Shown here: positions 7,557 through 15,371 of the stretch, piece by piece | Numbering within the stretch: position 1 is the stretch's first letter | How the letters are laid out: each line of letters opens with the position of its first letter | Assembly (NCBI GenBank): GCA_016713335.1 | Contig: JADJPH010000098.1 | Span: forward strand, 1 to 17,625 | Length of the DNA stretch: 17,625 nucleotides | Reading direction: 5' to 3' | DNA from: Candidatus Fredericiella danica | GTDB taxonomy: Bacteria > Chloroflexota > Anaerolineae > Caldilineales > Caldilineaceae | Program-made: the position numbers and the translations under genes | Notes under the pieces: generated by a model | The model's input: only the letters and a program-made list of their open reading frames with translations | Told to the model about the DNA's origin: nothing | The model's database searches: none

Positions 7557-10500
7557 TTACCGTCCGACCATTGGCAGGAACACCTTTGGCTGCCCGCCTG
7601 CTTCGCCTACGCCTGCAATGCGGAAGTTCCATGTGTAGTCGGCCGCCATGGGATTGCCGCGCAGGTCCTTGACGCCGCCGGTGATGGTTACGGCGTATGT
7701 GCGGCCGACGACCGGCTCCTCACGCAGCATGAGTTGCATCTGGTCGCTCGCCCCGTCATAGCGCACGTCGGTCTTGAAAACCTTGCCCGTCGCATCCGTC
7801 ACGATCACGGTCTGCGCATTGACGGTCGCGGCGTCGACGGCTTCAGAGAACTGGGCATGCACTGGCGGGATAGTAGTAGCTGCCCGTGGCGTCGGTCCCC
7901 GCCACCAGCACGGCCAGGTTGACGTCACTCCCGCTTCCGGCGCAACCCACTGGATCGTTGGGCCGCTGACATCCGACGATGAAGGCAGAATGCGAATGCC
8001 GACGTCCGCCGCCGCGCTCGTGCTTGTGCCGTTGCCGACGGTGAAGCGGATGTGATCCAGCCCGCTGACGTTGGCGTCTGGCGTATATTGCAGGTTGGCA
8101 GGCTGCCACTGATCGTGCCGTAGGCCGGGCCTTCGACCAGCGGAGGTCAGCGGCGAGTTGACGGCATCGCTTCCCGACAAGGTGATGGTAATCGGCACAC
8201 CCGCCTCGGTCTGCAGCGACTGCGGGTCGGCCACCAGCGGCTTGATCCAGGTTGAGCAGCCGGTTGGTCGGCGTCTCCTCGGGGACGGACGGGAAGCACC
8301 ACGGCCTGGTTGGCGATCATTGTCCCGCTCGGCAGGTCGCTGCGCAGTCGAACGGTGCATGACACCTTGCCCGTAGCGCCCGGTTGCCCCGTGGGGCCAG
8401 GTCGCCTACGTTCCAGTAGATGCTCTGGCGCCGGCGGAGTAACTGCCGCCGTCGTTGACTGCAGCGTCGCCAGGTCGAACACGTTCTCCGGCAGCTTGTT
8501 GGCGATAAAGACGCCAAACGCCGTGCCTTCGCCGACATTTTCGTACGACACCTCATAGGTCACCCACTGGTCGGGAAGCAGGTCGCCTGCCGGGCCAACC
8601 ATTTCATTGGGGTCCCTGGCCGTGCGGCACTCGTCGCACTCTTCGTCGCTGATGGCGGCGATCTCCAGGCGGTCCTGCGCCCCCTGCGCAGCGGCCAGCG
8701 GCATGGCGGTAGCCATCGTGTTCAGTGCTTGAAGTTGCGGGACTTGGACACGCACGCAGACGGGGTTGCCGCCGCCGTCCATGCACTTCTCGCACAAGGC
8801 GCACACCTTGATGACCTCTTCGGCAAAGTAGGTGCCGCGGCCGTCCTCCTCATCCAGGTTGCACTTCTTCACCTTGACGACATCGATGCCAAAGGTGCCG
8901 TAGAGCCAGTCGCTGATCGCAGCGATACTTGTCCTCGGTGCAGCAGTGACACTGGGGTTGTCGCAATCGCCGCCGCTTTCGCACAACTGGCACTCGCCGT
9001 TGCATTGGCCCAGGTCGATGCCTTCGCCGATGAAGGGGATCTTCTTGCCGATCCACTTGGCGCAGCCGAGGTACGAACTTTCGTCGCCCTGCGACGACTG
9101 CGCGCACGACGAGATCTTGCTCAATTCACTCAGCGACTTGATCTTCTTCTTGATGATGTAGCCGGGCAGCTTGTCCTCGATGCAGTTCCGGACACACTCG
9201 CCCCAGCTGATGCCGCCGCTTCTCTCTGCCGTCTGCAGCAGCCCCAGCGTCGCCGGCGCCCAGGCGTTGGTCTGCATGTCATAGCGCACGGCCCGCCCGT
9301 CGCGCACGACCGTATACGAGGATCCGTCCACCAGCACGCCCACGACGTCGCTGCCGGCCAGGAAGAGGCTGAAGATGTTGAACTGCGGCAAAGCGCAGCA
9401 GGCGGACTCGGTCTCCGTTGCCCGGTGCTGTAGGTGTGCGCTTCGGCAGTGCCAAACACTAAACCCATCGGCAACCGCCTGCTGGTAGAGCATGTTCAAC
9501 TCGGACGAGCGGGCCAGGCGCATTGACCTGGGCCAGGCCCAGGTCACCATTCGTGCTTCAGCGTGCGCGGGACATAGGTGGTATTCGTTGACGTCAAACA
9601 GCGGTCCCGGCAGGTTGCTGCCGCTGAGTTGCGCCGCCGAAGCTGCCTTGAGGCCTGCGGCACCCCGGCGTCACAGCGCACGCGCACCCAGAGCAGCCCT
9701 GGCCGCCCTGCGGCAGGTTGCCGAGCTTCCAGAAGACGTGGTTGCGCTCGCTGTGGAATACGCTGTTGCTGCTCGTTTCCAATAGGACGGCGTTGGCCGG
9801 CATGCCAAAGCGCAGTACAGCGTTGTCGATCGTGTTGCCCGTGCCGTTGTGATAGAAGATGCTGTAGAGTACTGTGTCGCCTGGAGAAAAGCGCCCAGGG
9901 GCCGGCCAGGTCGACCGGTGATGCCCGTCATGCCGCCGCCGGTGTCATCGGGACTCGCCAGCCACGGCTCGAAGGCCACGGCACCCCGGATCTCCTGACC
10001 CAGCCCATTGGGGTTGTTCGGGTGCTTGGGTCCGCTGGCGTCCCCCCACCAGTTAAAGCGCGCTTCCACCTCTGCCAGCGTGGAGACCGCGATCAGTCCA
10101 AGTTTGTTGTTCACGATGCTGTTGTTGCGTAGGACGGGCTTGGCTCCCGAAAATACCATGATCCCCGCCCCACTGCTGTCGTGGATGCGACAGTTGCTCA
10201 ACGAAACCAAGCTGCTGGACGTCGTGACCTGCCCCGTGTCGAATGCCGCCCCCGCCTCGCCGCCATAGCCGATATCGCAGCAGCGCAGCTCGGCCACGCC
10301 ATTGCCATCGATCCTGATGTCCCGCCACCAGCCTGGCTGCTTCTCTGTGCCGGTAAAGAGGATCGGGTTTTCGGGCGTGCCCACGGCGGACAACACGCCG
10401 TCCACCCTAAAGGTGGCGTCCTTGGCCATACGCACTTCAACGCCGGGTTCGATGGTGAGTGTGGCGCCGTTAGCGACGCCGGCGTGACCCTCGACGATAT

Positions 10501-11828
10501 AGGGTATGCCCAGGTTGCGCCAGGTGCCGCTGGACCCCATAGCAGAGCGGTAGACGATGGCGTCCATGCCGTTGCCGTTGACGGTCAGGTTGTCGAACAT
10601 GTCGTTACACGATTCATCGGCGCAGACAATGGCTGCCAACTGGTTGCCGGAAATGATGGTGTTAGACACCTTGACGGCAAAAGTCTCGTCCGGTGCGCCG
10701 CCTTCGTTGTAGATGCCGTGGCTGCCGCTGTTGCGTAGGATGCTGTTGGTAACGGTGACATTGGCGCTCGACACGACCAGGTTGCCGCCGTAGTCACTGT
10801 CTGAACCGCCATATTCGATCGTGACATGGTCGAGTTGAAGGTTGGCGATGCTCGCGGTGCCGCTGCTCACGCTCAGCCCCCACCAACCTGCCGGCTGTTG
10901 CTTGATGCCGGTGATGAGAATGGGCTGCGTCGCACTGCCTAAAGCACGCATTGTGCCACGGACATAGAAGCCTGTGTCCACCCGCAGTTCCACGCCGGGG
11001 TCGATCGCCAACTCGCCACCCTCTTCGACCTCCATACCGCCTGAAAGTACATACGGCAGCCCCATCGACTCCAGCCGGTGTAACTTGGTGACGCTGACGG
11101 AACTATAGACGACGGCGTTGAACTGCTTGTTATCACTGGCCGACAAGTTGCTCAACACGGGATCTGCGTCCACACCGCCCTCGTACCACACGGCGTTGAG
11201 CGTATTGCCGTTAAAGCTGCTGTTGCGCAGTGTGAGCACGGTGCCCATGTCGGCGGCGAGGCCATTGCTGCCGCCATAGCGGAAGACGCTGTTGTCGATG
11301 TCGGCCACGGCATAGCCCAGGTCTACGTTGCCGCCGGCCCACAGATTTACAATCTCGGCGTACTTACGACGACGTGGTCGAAGGTGAGTGCGGCACGCTG
11401 CTCGGCAGTGTAGCTCGCATTGAGGCCATCCCCAACTGCCCGTCTGTTTTACCAACCCGGTAAAGACGATGGGTTCGGCTGCCGTGCCCCGGGCTACCAG
11501 AGATCCTCCGACCGACATCGAAACCAGGCTTGCGGGTCACTGGCCGTTACCGAACACCACCCACACCCGGCCTGACGGTTAGCGTCACCCCGGGCCTGAC
11601 GGCGACAAAGCGCGTCACGTTGTAGGGACTGCCGGACTTGGTCCAGGTGGTGTTTTGGTCGATGTTGCGGTCGATGGTCGTACCATGAACCGCCGCAGGC
11701 TGCAGAGTCGGATCCTGGGCATTGCCAGGGATGAACGCTAGCAACAGGACTGCGAGCGCCAGCCATAGACCCGGCAAAAGGCTGTGCAGCAATGCTCTGT
11801 TCTGCGCTCTGTTTACGTTACGTAACAT
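7557..11828 (-). CDS. giant secreted beta-helix / DUF11-like / Ig-like protein, frameshifted
   Basis: The start ATG 11828 follows AAAGGAG at about 10 nt. The signal peptide includes LLPGLWLALAVLLLAFIPGNA. Then come three ~185-residue beta-helix repeats, each opening with G-x-P-Y (about 11625, 11060 and 10508) and including PGVEVRM or PGVELRV, FYVRGTM or FRVDGVL, and PILFTG or PILITG. The helix ends with ARFNWWGDASGPKHP, a common end-cap phrase. DUF11-like domains follow (VLYSIFYHNGTGNTIDNAVL; later DPNEMVGPAGDLLPDQWVTY), separated by a Cys-rich segment at about 8620-9205. Near the end are a cadherin/Big_9-like unit (YTPDANVSGLDHIRFTVGNG) and an SbsA-type Ig unit (SEAVDAATVNAQTVIVTD). The protein ends in PKVFLPMVGR. 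About 1,420 codons, with six or more frame changes. It should be exported; its function is unknown, with adhesion or envelope structure the likeliest. Confidence 0.8.
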
Positions 11829-11959
11829 GTTGGGTTTTCTCCTTTACGCACTATGGGTTGGCTCTCCACTTACCCTGGTGGGCCGCTGGGCGGAGTGAAC
11901 AAACATCTACCAACCATTCCTACACGCTGTCGATGGATGAGCGCCTAGAAAGCTAAGCG

Positions 11960-11988
11960 AGTATAGTCGCGATGTTACTTGACGCCAA
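11960..11988 (-). promoter_or_regulatory. candidate promoter of the giant secreted protein
   Basis: Read on the minus strand, TTGGCG (11988-11983) and TATACT (11965-11960) are spaced exactly 17 bp, about 130 nt upstream of the ATG at 11828. The -10 box is one base from consensus. The -35 overlaps the start of a possible transposase remnant, so the site may be chance. Confidence 0.35.
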
Positions 11989-12218
11989 ACCGTAAAAAAC
12001 AACGCCGCCGGCGCATCGCCATTTTCTGCGGCTTTCGCGATATCTGGTAGGCAAACAGCTTTACCACTGTCCTCCAACGTTACCGCACGGTTGTCCAGCT
12101 CTATCGCACCTCACAACCCGAGGCGATTCGTTGCCCCCGCACGGACTTTCGCTCTACCATCGCTTACTTTGCCATCCACGTGTGCCATAACGCTGCGTCT
12201 CGCTATGACACTTCATGA
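11988..12218 (+). pseudogene. possible transposase remnant
   Basis: One plus-strand frame reads RKKQRRRRIAIFCGFRDIW, a stop at 12048-12050, then QRYRTVVQLYRTSQPEAIRC and DFRSTIAYFAIH to a stop at 12216-12218. The basic, aromatic and Arg-rich composition and the phrase RSTIAYFAIH resemble C-terminal parts of transposases I recall from Chloroflexota. I cannot name the IS family and no terminal repeats are visible. It ends just before the point where the M48 peptidase begins abruptly. Confidence 0.25.
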
Positions 12219-12249
12219 CGCAGCGCGGCTCTAAACTCAAGTCAATATT

Positions 12250-12693
12250 ATGGAGACCGAAGGCGAAGTGGCCGGGGTGTTGGCGCATGAGATTGTGCAT
12301 GTTGTAGGCCGACACTCGTCTGAGCAGATTGCCAAGACGCAGTTGACCCAGGGCTTGGCGGGCGCAGCCGCTGCAGTGCTCTACGACCCGGAGAATCCTG
12401 GCAGCGCGGGTGCAGCCCAATTGGCAGCCGTCGTGGGCCAGATGGTCACCATGAAGTACGGCCGTGACGATGAGTTGCAGGCCGACCAGGTCGGTGTGCG
12501 CATTATGGCCGATGCCGGCTATGACCCGCGCTCGATGGGGACTGTCATGCAGAAGTTGGGTGAGGCAAACCAAGGATCGAGCGCGCCGGAGTTCATGAGC
12601 ACCCACCCGAATTCGGAAAACCGCGTCGAGCAGATCAACCAGGCCATTGCGGAAGAGTTCCCCAACGGGGTGCCGGAGGGATTGATTCACTAG
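12250..12693 (+). pseudogene. M48-family metallopeptidase, N-terminally truncated
   Basis: The 147-residue frame contains the zinc motif HEIVH (H13, E14, H17) in LAHEIVHVVGRHSSEQ, the third ligand region DDELQADQVGVRIMADAGYD (E75), and the conserved C-terminal STHPNSENRVEQI. These define the M48 (Ste24/HtpX/BepA-like) catalytic core, which cleaves misfolded or membrane-associated proteins. It starts at METEGEV, immediately before the catalytic helix. The usual signal peptide and the preceding ~80-100 residues, including the family's NAFALPGG-type stretch, are missing. An in-frame stop lies at 12232-12234, and no ribosome site precedes ATG 12250. The gene was probably cut by an insertion or rearrangement. 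The remaining frame is intact, with no frameshift. It ends convergently with vapC, 39 bp away. Confidence 0.85.
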
Positions 12694-12732
12694 AGCCTGG
12701 CCCCTTACTTGGGATGCTGAGTTGGCCCTGGT

Positions 12733-13218
12733 TCAGCATGCCGCTTTAGGGTGGTCTTCTGGGGAAGTAGGATCCTGTTGCATGTTTCCTACGTAACGAA
12801 TCCAGGGTTCAGCCACGGCATTGGCGAGATGGCGATCTGTTGTCCACAACATGCAGTCAAGCCGCCGCGCCAGAGCCAGATAGAAGCTGTCATAGGCTGC
12901 CGCACGCTTGAGGCGCAGCGTCCAATCATACGCCTGCCGCACCAGTTCGTCATCCGGCGTAACCAAGGTGATGGCAATTTCGCTGCTCAATGCAAGCGCC
13001 TGCCCCGCCAGGACTTCAGTCAATTGTCCGAAATAGATGGCCTTCGTGAATATCGACGTCAATTCGTAGCGCCAAAGCGTCGGCGCACACAGTTGCATGC
13101 CGCGTCTGACGTTGGCGGTAACATCAGCGCGCAGGCTTGACGTTTCTGCATCCATCACACTGAGCGCATAGCCGGCGCCGGCATCGATGACCAGCCACTC
13201 AGCGTTGGAAGAGTTCAT
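12733..13218 (-). CDS. vapC: VapC-like PIN-domain toxin
   Basis: This intact 161-residue protein has the four acidic residues of PIN ribonucleases in the expected order: D12 (LVIDAGAGYAL), E52 (RYELTSIF), D110 (AAAYDSFYLALA) and D128 (WTTDRHLANA). They should bind Mg2+ or Mn2+ and support cleavage of RNA, commonly tRNA or rRNA in VapC proteins. The start ATG at 13218 overlaps the corrected stop of the antitoxin gene by ATGA, the translational coupling usual for such pairs. At 161 residues it is slightly longer than the usual 130-140, with a polar C-terminal extension (QQDPTSPEDHPKAAC). It is expected to be held inactive by the Phd-like partner and to be co-transcribed from the promoter at 13560-13588. 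Confidence 0.85.
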   Translation of the reverse strand: MNSSNAEWLVIDAGAGYALSVMDAETSSLRADVTANVRRGMQLCAPTLWRYELTSIFTKAIYFGQLTEVLAGQALALSSEIAITLVTPDDELVRQAYDWTLRLKRAAAYDSFYLALARRLDCMLWTTDRHLANAVAEPWIRYVGNMQQDPTSPEDHPKAAC

Positions 13219-13519
13219 CGTGCGCGCCTCAGATCAGCTTTGTCTGCCTGCACCACCAGATCGAGGTCAAGCGGCGCACCGGCGCCTTCACGCAGGATGC
13301 GCCGGCTAAGGTCCTCCGCTTGCGCAGCCAATCTTCCCATTGTTGGCGTGCCTCGCCCTGATCACGTGCCTGCAGGCGCCCGTAATCTCCGATGCTAACG
13401 AGCACTGCTTTGGGCTTCCCGCGGGAGGTCAGCACGATCCGCTCGCCGCCATAGGCGACGCGGTTGACCAATTCAGAAATGTCACGTTTCACTTCGCCGA
13501 TGCTCACCGCTGCGTCCAT
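13215..13519 (-). CDS. Phd/YefM-type antitoxin, one frameshift near the 3' end
   Basis: The start at ATG 13519 is chosen because GGAGGGGTGAT lies directly upstream; an upstream in-frame start at 13606 would add an unconserved segment and cross the promoter. MDAAVSIGEVKRDISELVNR and GGERIVLTSRGKPKAVLVSI followed by GDYGRL are diagnostic of the Phd/YefM fold: an N-terminal DNA-binding dimer, with a C-terminal tail that neutralises the toxin. As read, the frame ends at 13229. Adding one G in CTGCGC (to CTGGCGC, near 13338) gives EDWLAQAEDLSRRILREGAG and ends at TGA 13215-13217, overlapping vapC by four bases. That restored overlap makes the corrected frame very likely. Corrected length is about 101 residues. 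It should repress its own promoter through the palindrome at 13545-13558. Confidence 0.85.
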
Positions 13520-13544
13520 ATCACCCCTCCTTGCCGGATGTTGC

Positions 13545-13558
13545 ACTATCCTGATAGT
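13545..13558. promoter_or_regulatory. palindromic operator of the toxin-antitoxin module
   Basis: ACTATC-CT-GATAGT is a perfect 6-bp inverted repeat with a 2-bp spacer. It lies immediately downstream of the predicted -10 box and 26 bp upstream of the antitoxin ATG, so it overlaps the expected transcription start. This is the usual place for autoregulation by a Phd-type antitoxin alone or with its toxin. Confidence 0.6.
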
Positions 13559-13559
13559 C

Positions 13560-13588
13560 AGTATAGCAGGGGTAGACGAACGAATCAA
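13560..13588 (-). promoter_or_regulatory. sigma-70-type promoter of the toxin-antitoxin module
   Basis: Read on the minus strand, TTGATT (13588-13583) and TATACT (13565-13560) are separated by exactly 17 bp. Position and orientation fit transcription of the antitoxin from about 13552, with a leader of roughly 30 nt containing the operator and ribosome site. Confidence 0.6.
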
Positions 13589-13717
13589 GGAATGACTGGT
13601 TACCACGGCATCCAGGACGCAGGTGGTAAGTATCCGACCGGATTATATATGCGGATTGCGGGTCACTGCAATCCAGCGAACAGTCCCCCGCCGATTTACA
13701 GCAGATCGAGCCAGCGC

Positions 13718-14223
13718 ATGAGCACGAATCAACACCTTTGGTTCACAGCTGACCACCACTTCGCCAGCCAACATCATCCGGTACTGCAACCGCCCATTTC
13801 CGACCGACGAGATGGATGCCGCCGATCCGCTGTGGAACGAAACTGTTGGCATCGATGACGTGGTCTACCACGGCGACTTCACACTGCACGGCATCGGCAA
13901 AGTTCAAATCCATCGTCGGGCAACTCCATGGCCAGCTCCGCATTCTGCCCGGCAGCCATGATCGCCGCTGGCTGGATCAGTTTCAGGCTGACGATCCCGA
14001 CCTGCACACAGCGCATGGGTATGCCATAACGTTGCTGCCTCCGCTGACATCGCTCGAAATACCAGACATGCGTGAGGATCACTACCCGCAGGTGATTGTT
14101 CTCTGTCATTATGCGCTGCGGGTCTGGGATAGATACAAATTCGTCCACCAGCAGCGGCGCTCGGCCACTGCTGGTGGACTTACATCCGTCCAGAACTCAG
14201 CCAGCGTGACAGCCATCAGCTAG
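13718..14223 (+). pseudogene. calcineurin-like metallophosphoesterase, frameshifted and C-terminally lost
   Basis: ATG 13718 begins MSTNQHLWFTADHHF, the first metal motif (D-x-H). After a frame change the sequence runs ANIIRYCNRPFPTDEMDAA and WNETVGIDDVVYHGDFTLHG, which carries the second motif (here GDF). After another change come LRILPGSHDRRWL, the position of the usual GNHD, and VIVLCHYALRVWDR, the fourth motif His. The expected final GHxH motif is missing. Homology stops at about 14136, next to a perfect 12-bp inverted repeat. These enzymes hydrolyse phosphate esters with two metal ions and are usually about 170-190 residues. GSHD in place of GNHD would remove a metal-coordinating Asn. 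No ribosome site is clear at 13718. It is divergent from the toxin-antitoxin module and convergent with the DUF2231 gene. Confidence 0.75.
14143..14179. repeat. perfect 12-bp inverted repeat at the phosphoesterase break point
   Basis: GTCCACCAGCAG (14143-14154) is the exact reverse complement of CTGCTGGTGGAC (14168-14179), with a 13-nt loop. No T-run follows on either strand, so it is a poor intrinsic terminator. It lies a few bases after the last recognisable phosphoesterase residues. Confidence 0.6.
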
Positions 14224-14249
14224 CCTGGAGGATTTTGGGCAAGGGCTGT

Positions 14250-14684
14250 CTACGGCACTGCGGCGACCACGCCGACACCAAAGGTGTAGACCAATTCTCC
14301 GCCATAGAAACCTACGGCCACGATCAACGCCACGCCTACAATTTGGATGATGGTAAAGAAAAGGCGCCCATTCCCACTGATGGCGCCCTTGCTGCGCCAG
14401 TTCCAAATGGCCAGCGCGCCGAAGATCACAAAGGTGGCGATGCCCAGGGCTCGATGAATGTTCAGGGTTGCCATCGCCGGGCTGTCCGCCGGTACGCCCT
14501 GCGCGGCGACGAAGCCAGAGAGTAGCGTGACGACTGTGCCCGCCAGGCCCAGCAACAGGGTGTACCAGGCGGCCTGATCCAGGCCCTTGCCTGGCCAGAA
14601 GCGCCCAGCCCAACTCAACGCGACGCTGCTCAGCAGCAGGGCAATCGGGAAATGGACAAAGAGCGGGTGAAGATTTTCAGGCAT
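14250..14684 (-). CDS. DUF2231 family membrane protein
   Basis: This 144-residue protein opens MPENLHPLFVHFPIALLL, the hallmark HP-LxxHFPIAL start of DUF2231. It has about four membrane segments: ~10-28, ~42-62 (TLLLGLAGTVVTLLSGF), ~78-95 (GIATFVIFGALAIW) and ~108-125 (TIIQIVGVALIVAVGFY). The conserved His residues near the first helix suggest metal or heme binding, but the family's function is not established. ATG 14684 is preceded by a very strong ribosome site, AAGGAGGAG at 14691-14699, so translation from this start is likely. As read, the frame is also open upstream into the ferritin-like gene, giving a 311-residue fusion. The independent ribosome site argues that they are normally two genes in one operon. 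Confidence 0.8.
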   Translation of the reverse strand: MPENLHPLFVHFPIALLLSSVALSWAGRFWPGKGLDQAAWYTLLLGLAGTVVTLLSGFVAAQGVPADSPAMATLNIHRALGIATFVIFGALAIWNWRSKGAISGNGRLFFTIIQIVGVALIVAVGFYGGELVYTFGVGVVAAVP

Positions 14685-14697
14685 GGGTGACTCCTCC

Positions 14698-15185
14698 TTA
14701 CAGGAATGGAAAAGGATCGGAGCCGCCGGAACATCCGGCGGCCTGAATGGGCCTGATGTCCGTGGTGGCCAGTCTTGCAGCATGCGTTCAGTTTCTTCCG
14801 AATGGCCGCTCTCGTCGCGCACCATATCCTCCAACTGCACCGCCAGGCCTTTGTCGCCCATCTCATCAGCTTCACGCGCGCGCTGGGTATAGTCGGCGGT
14901 GGCGCGGCGTTCGGCGGCTAACACCGCCTCCAACATCTCCCGGTTGGTGCGGGCGACGGCCACCGGGCGTGGGGTGGTGACCGGCTCGCCACCCAGCGCA
15001 ACGATCTTGTTGGCCAGGAACTGGGCATGTAACTGTTCGTCCGCCACTTCGGTCAGGAAGAACTGCGCCAGTTGCGGGCGATAGGGGCCGGTCGCCTTGG
15101 CCGCGTACGTCAGATACTGGATGATGGCGCTGAGTTCCCCCGCCAAATCCTCGTTCAGATGCTCGATCATGGTCTGCTTATTCAT
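14698..15185 (-). CDS. ferritin-like / bacterioferritin-like protein
   Basis: ATG 15185 has GGAGAG upstream. Residues 1-140 form a four-helix ferritin-like domain with di-iron ligands in order: E17 (DLAGELSAIIQYL), E50-x-x-H53 (VADEQLHAQFL), E92 (AAERRATADY) and E125-x-x-H128 (DESGHSEE). Such proteins oxidise and store iron or remove peroxide. The axial heme Met of true bacterioferritin is not evident, so heme binding is uncertain. After residue 140 the as-read frame continues in frame into the DUF2231 gene. A one-base shift near residue 140 would instead end the protein at TAA 14698-14700, directly before the DUF2231 ribosome site, giving about 162 residues. I favour two separate proteins; the end given here is that of the corrected frame. 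It lies in the same orientation as the heme-copper-oxidase-like gene 186 bp upstream. Confidence 0.8.
14722..14742 (-). promoter_or_regulatory. hairpin between ferritin-like and DUF2231 genes
   Basis: A perfect 9-bp stem, GCCGCCGGA / TCCGGCGGC with a 3-nt loop, lies near the 3' end of the ferritin-like gene. On the minus strand it is followed by CCGATCCTTTTCC, a weak T-rich tract. It could attenuate or process the operon mRNA between the two genes. Confidence 0.45.
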
Positions 15186-15371
15186 TGTGTTCTCTCCGTT
15201 TCATGTTCTGTTATTGATCTCCAAGCGAAGCGTAGCGACAAAAACATCCTCGCTTGATGTGGATGAACCTCTGCTACAACAATCAGAGTTTACCACCGGG
15301 CCGACGTTTCGCTGTGTGCCTACGATCTCCTCCTGCCCACTGCTCCCACAACGGAGCCGAGCCAGTCAAAG

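Noticed and set aside
8729..9433. Plus-strand frame of 234 codons opposite the Cys-rich segment
   Set aside because: Its composition mirrors the minus-strand coding; it has no ribosome site or recognisable domain, while the minus strand carries continuous domain content.
13330..13345. Programmed frameshift in the antitoxin gene
   Set aside because: No slippery heptamer or downstream structure was seen, and a simple one-base loss in a GG pair explains it; similar breaks occur across the window.
14143..14179. Intrinsic terminator at the phosphoesterase end
   Set aside because: The perfect stem is not followed by a T-run on either strand.
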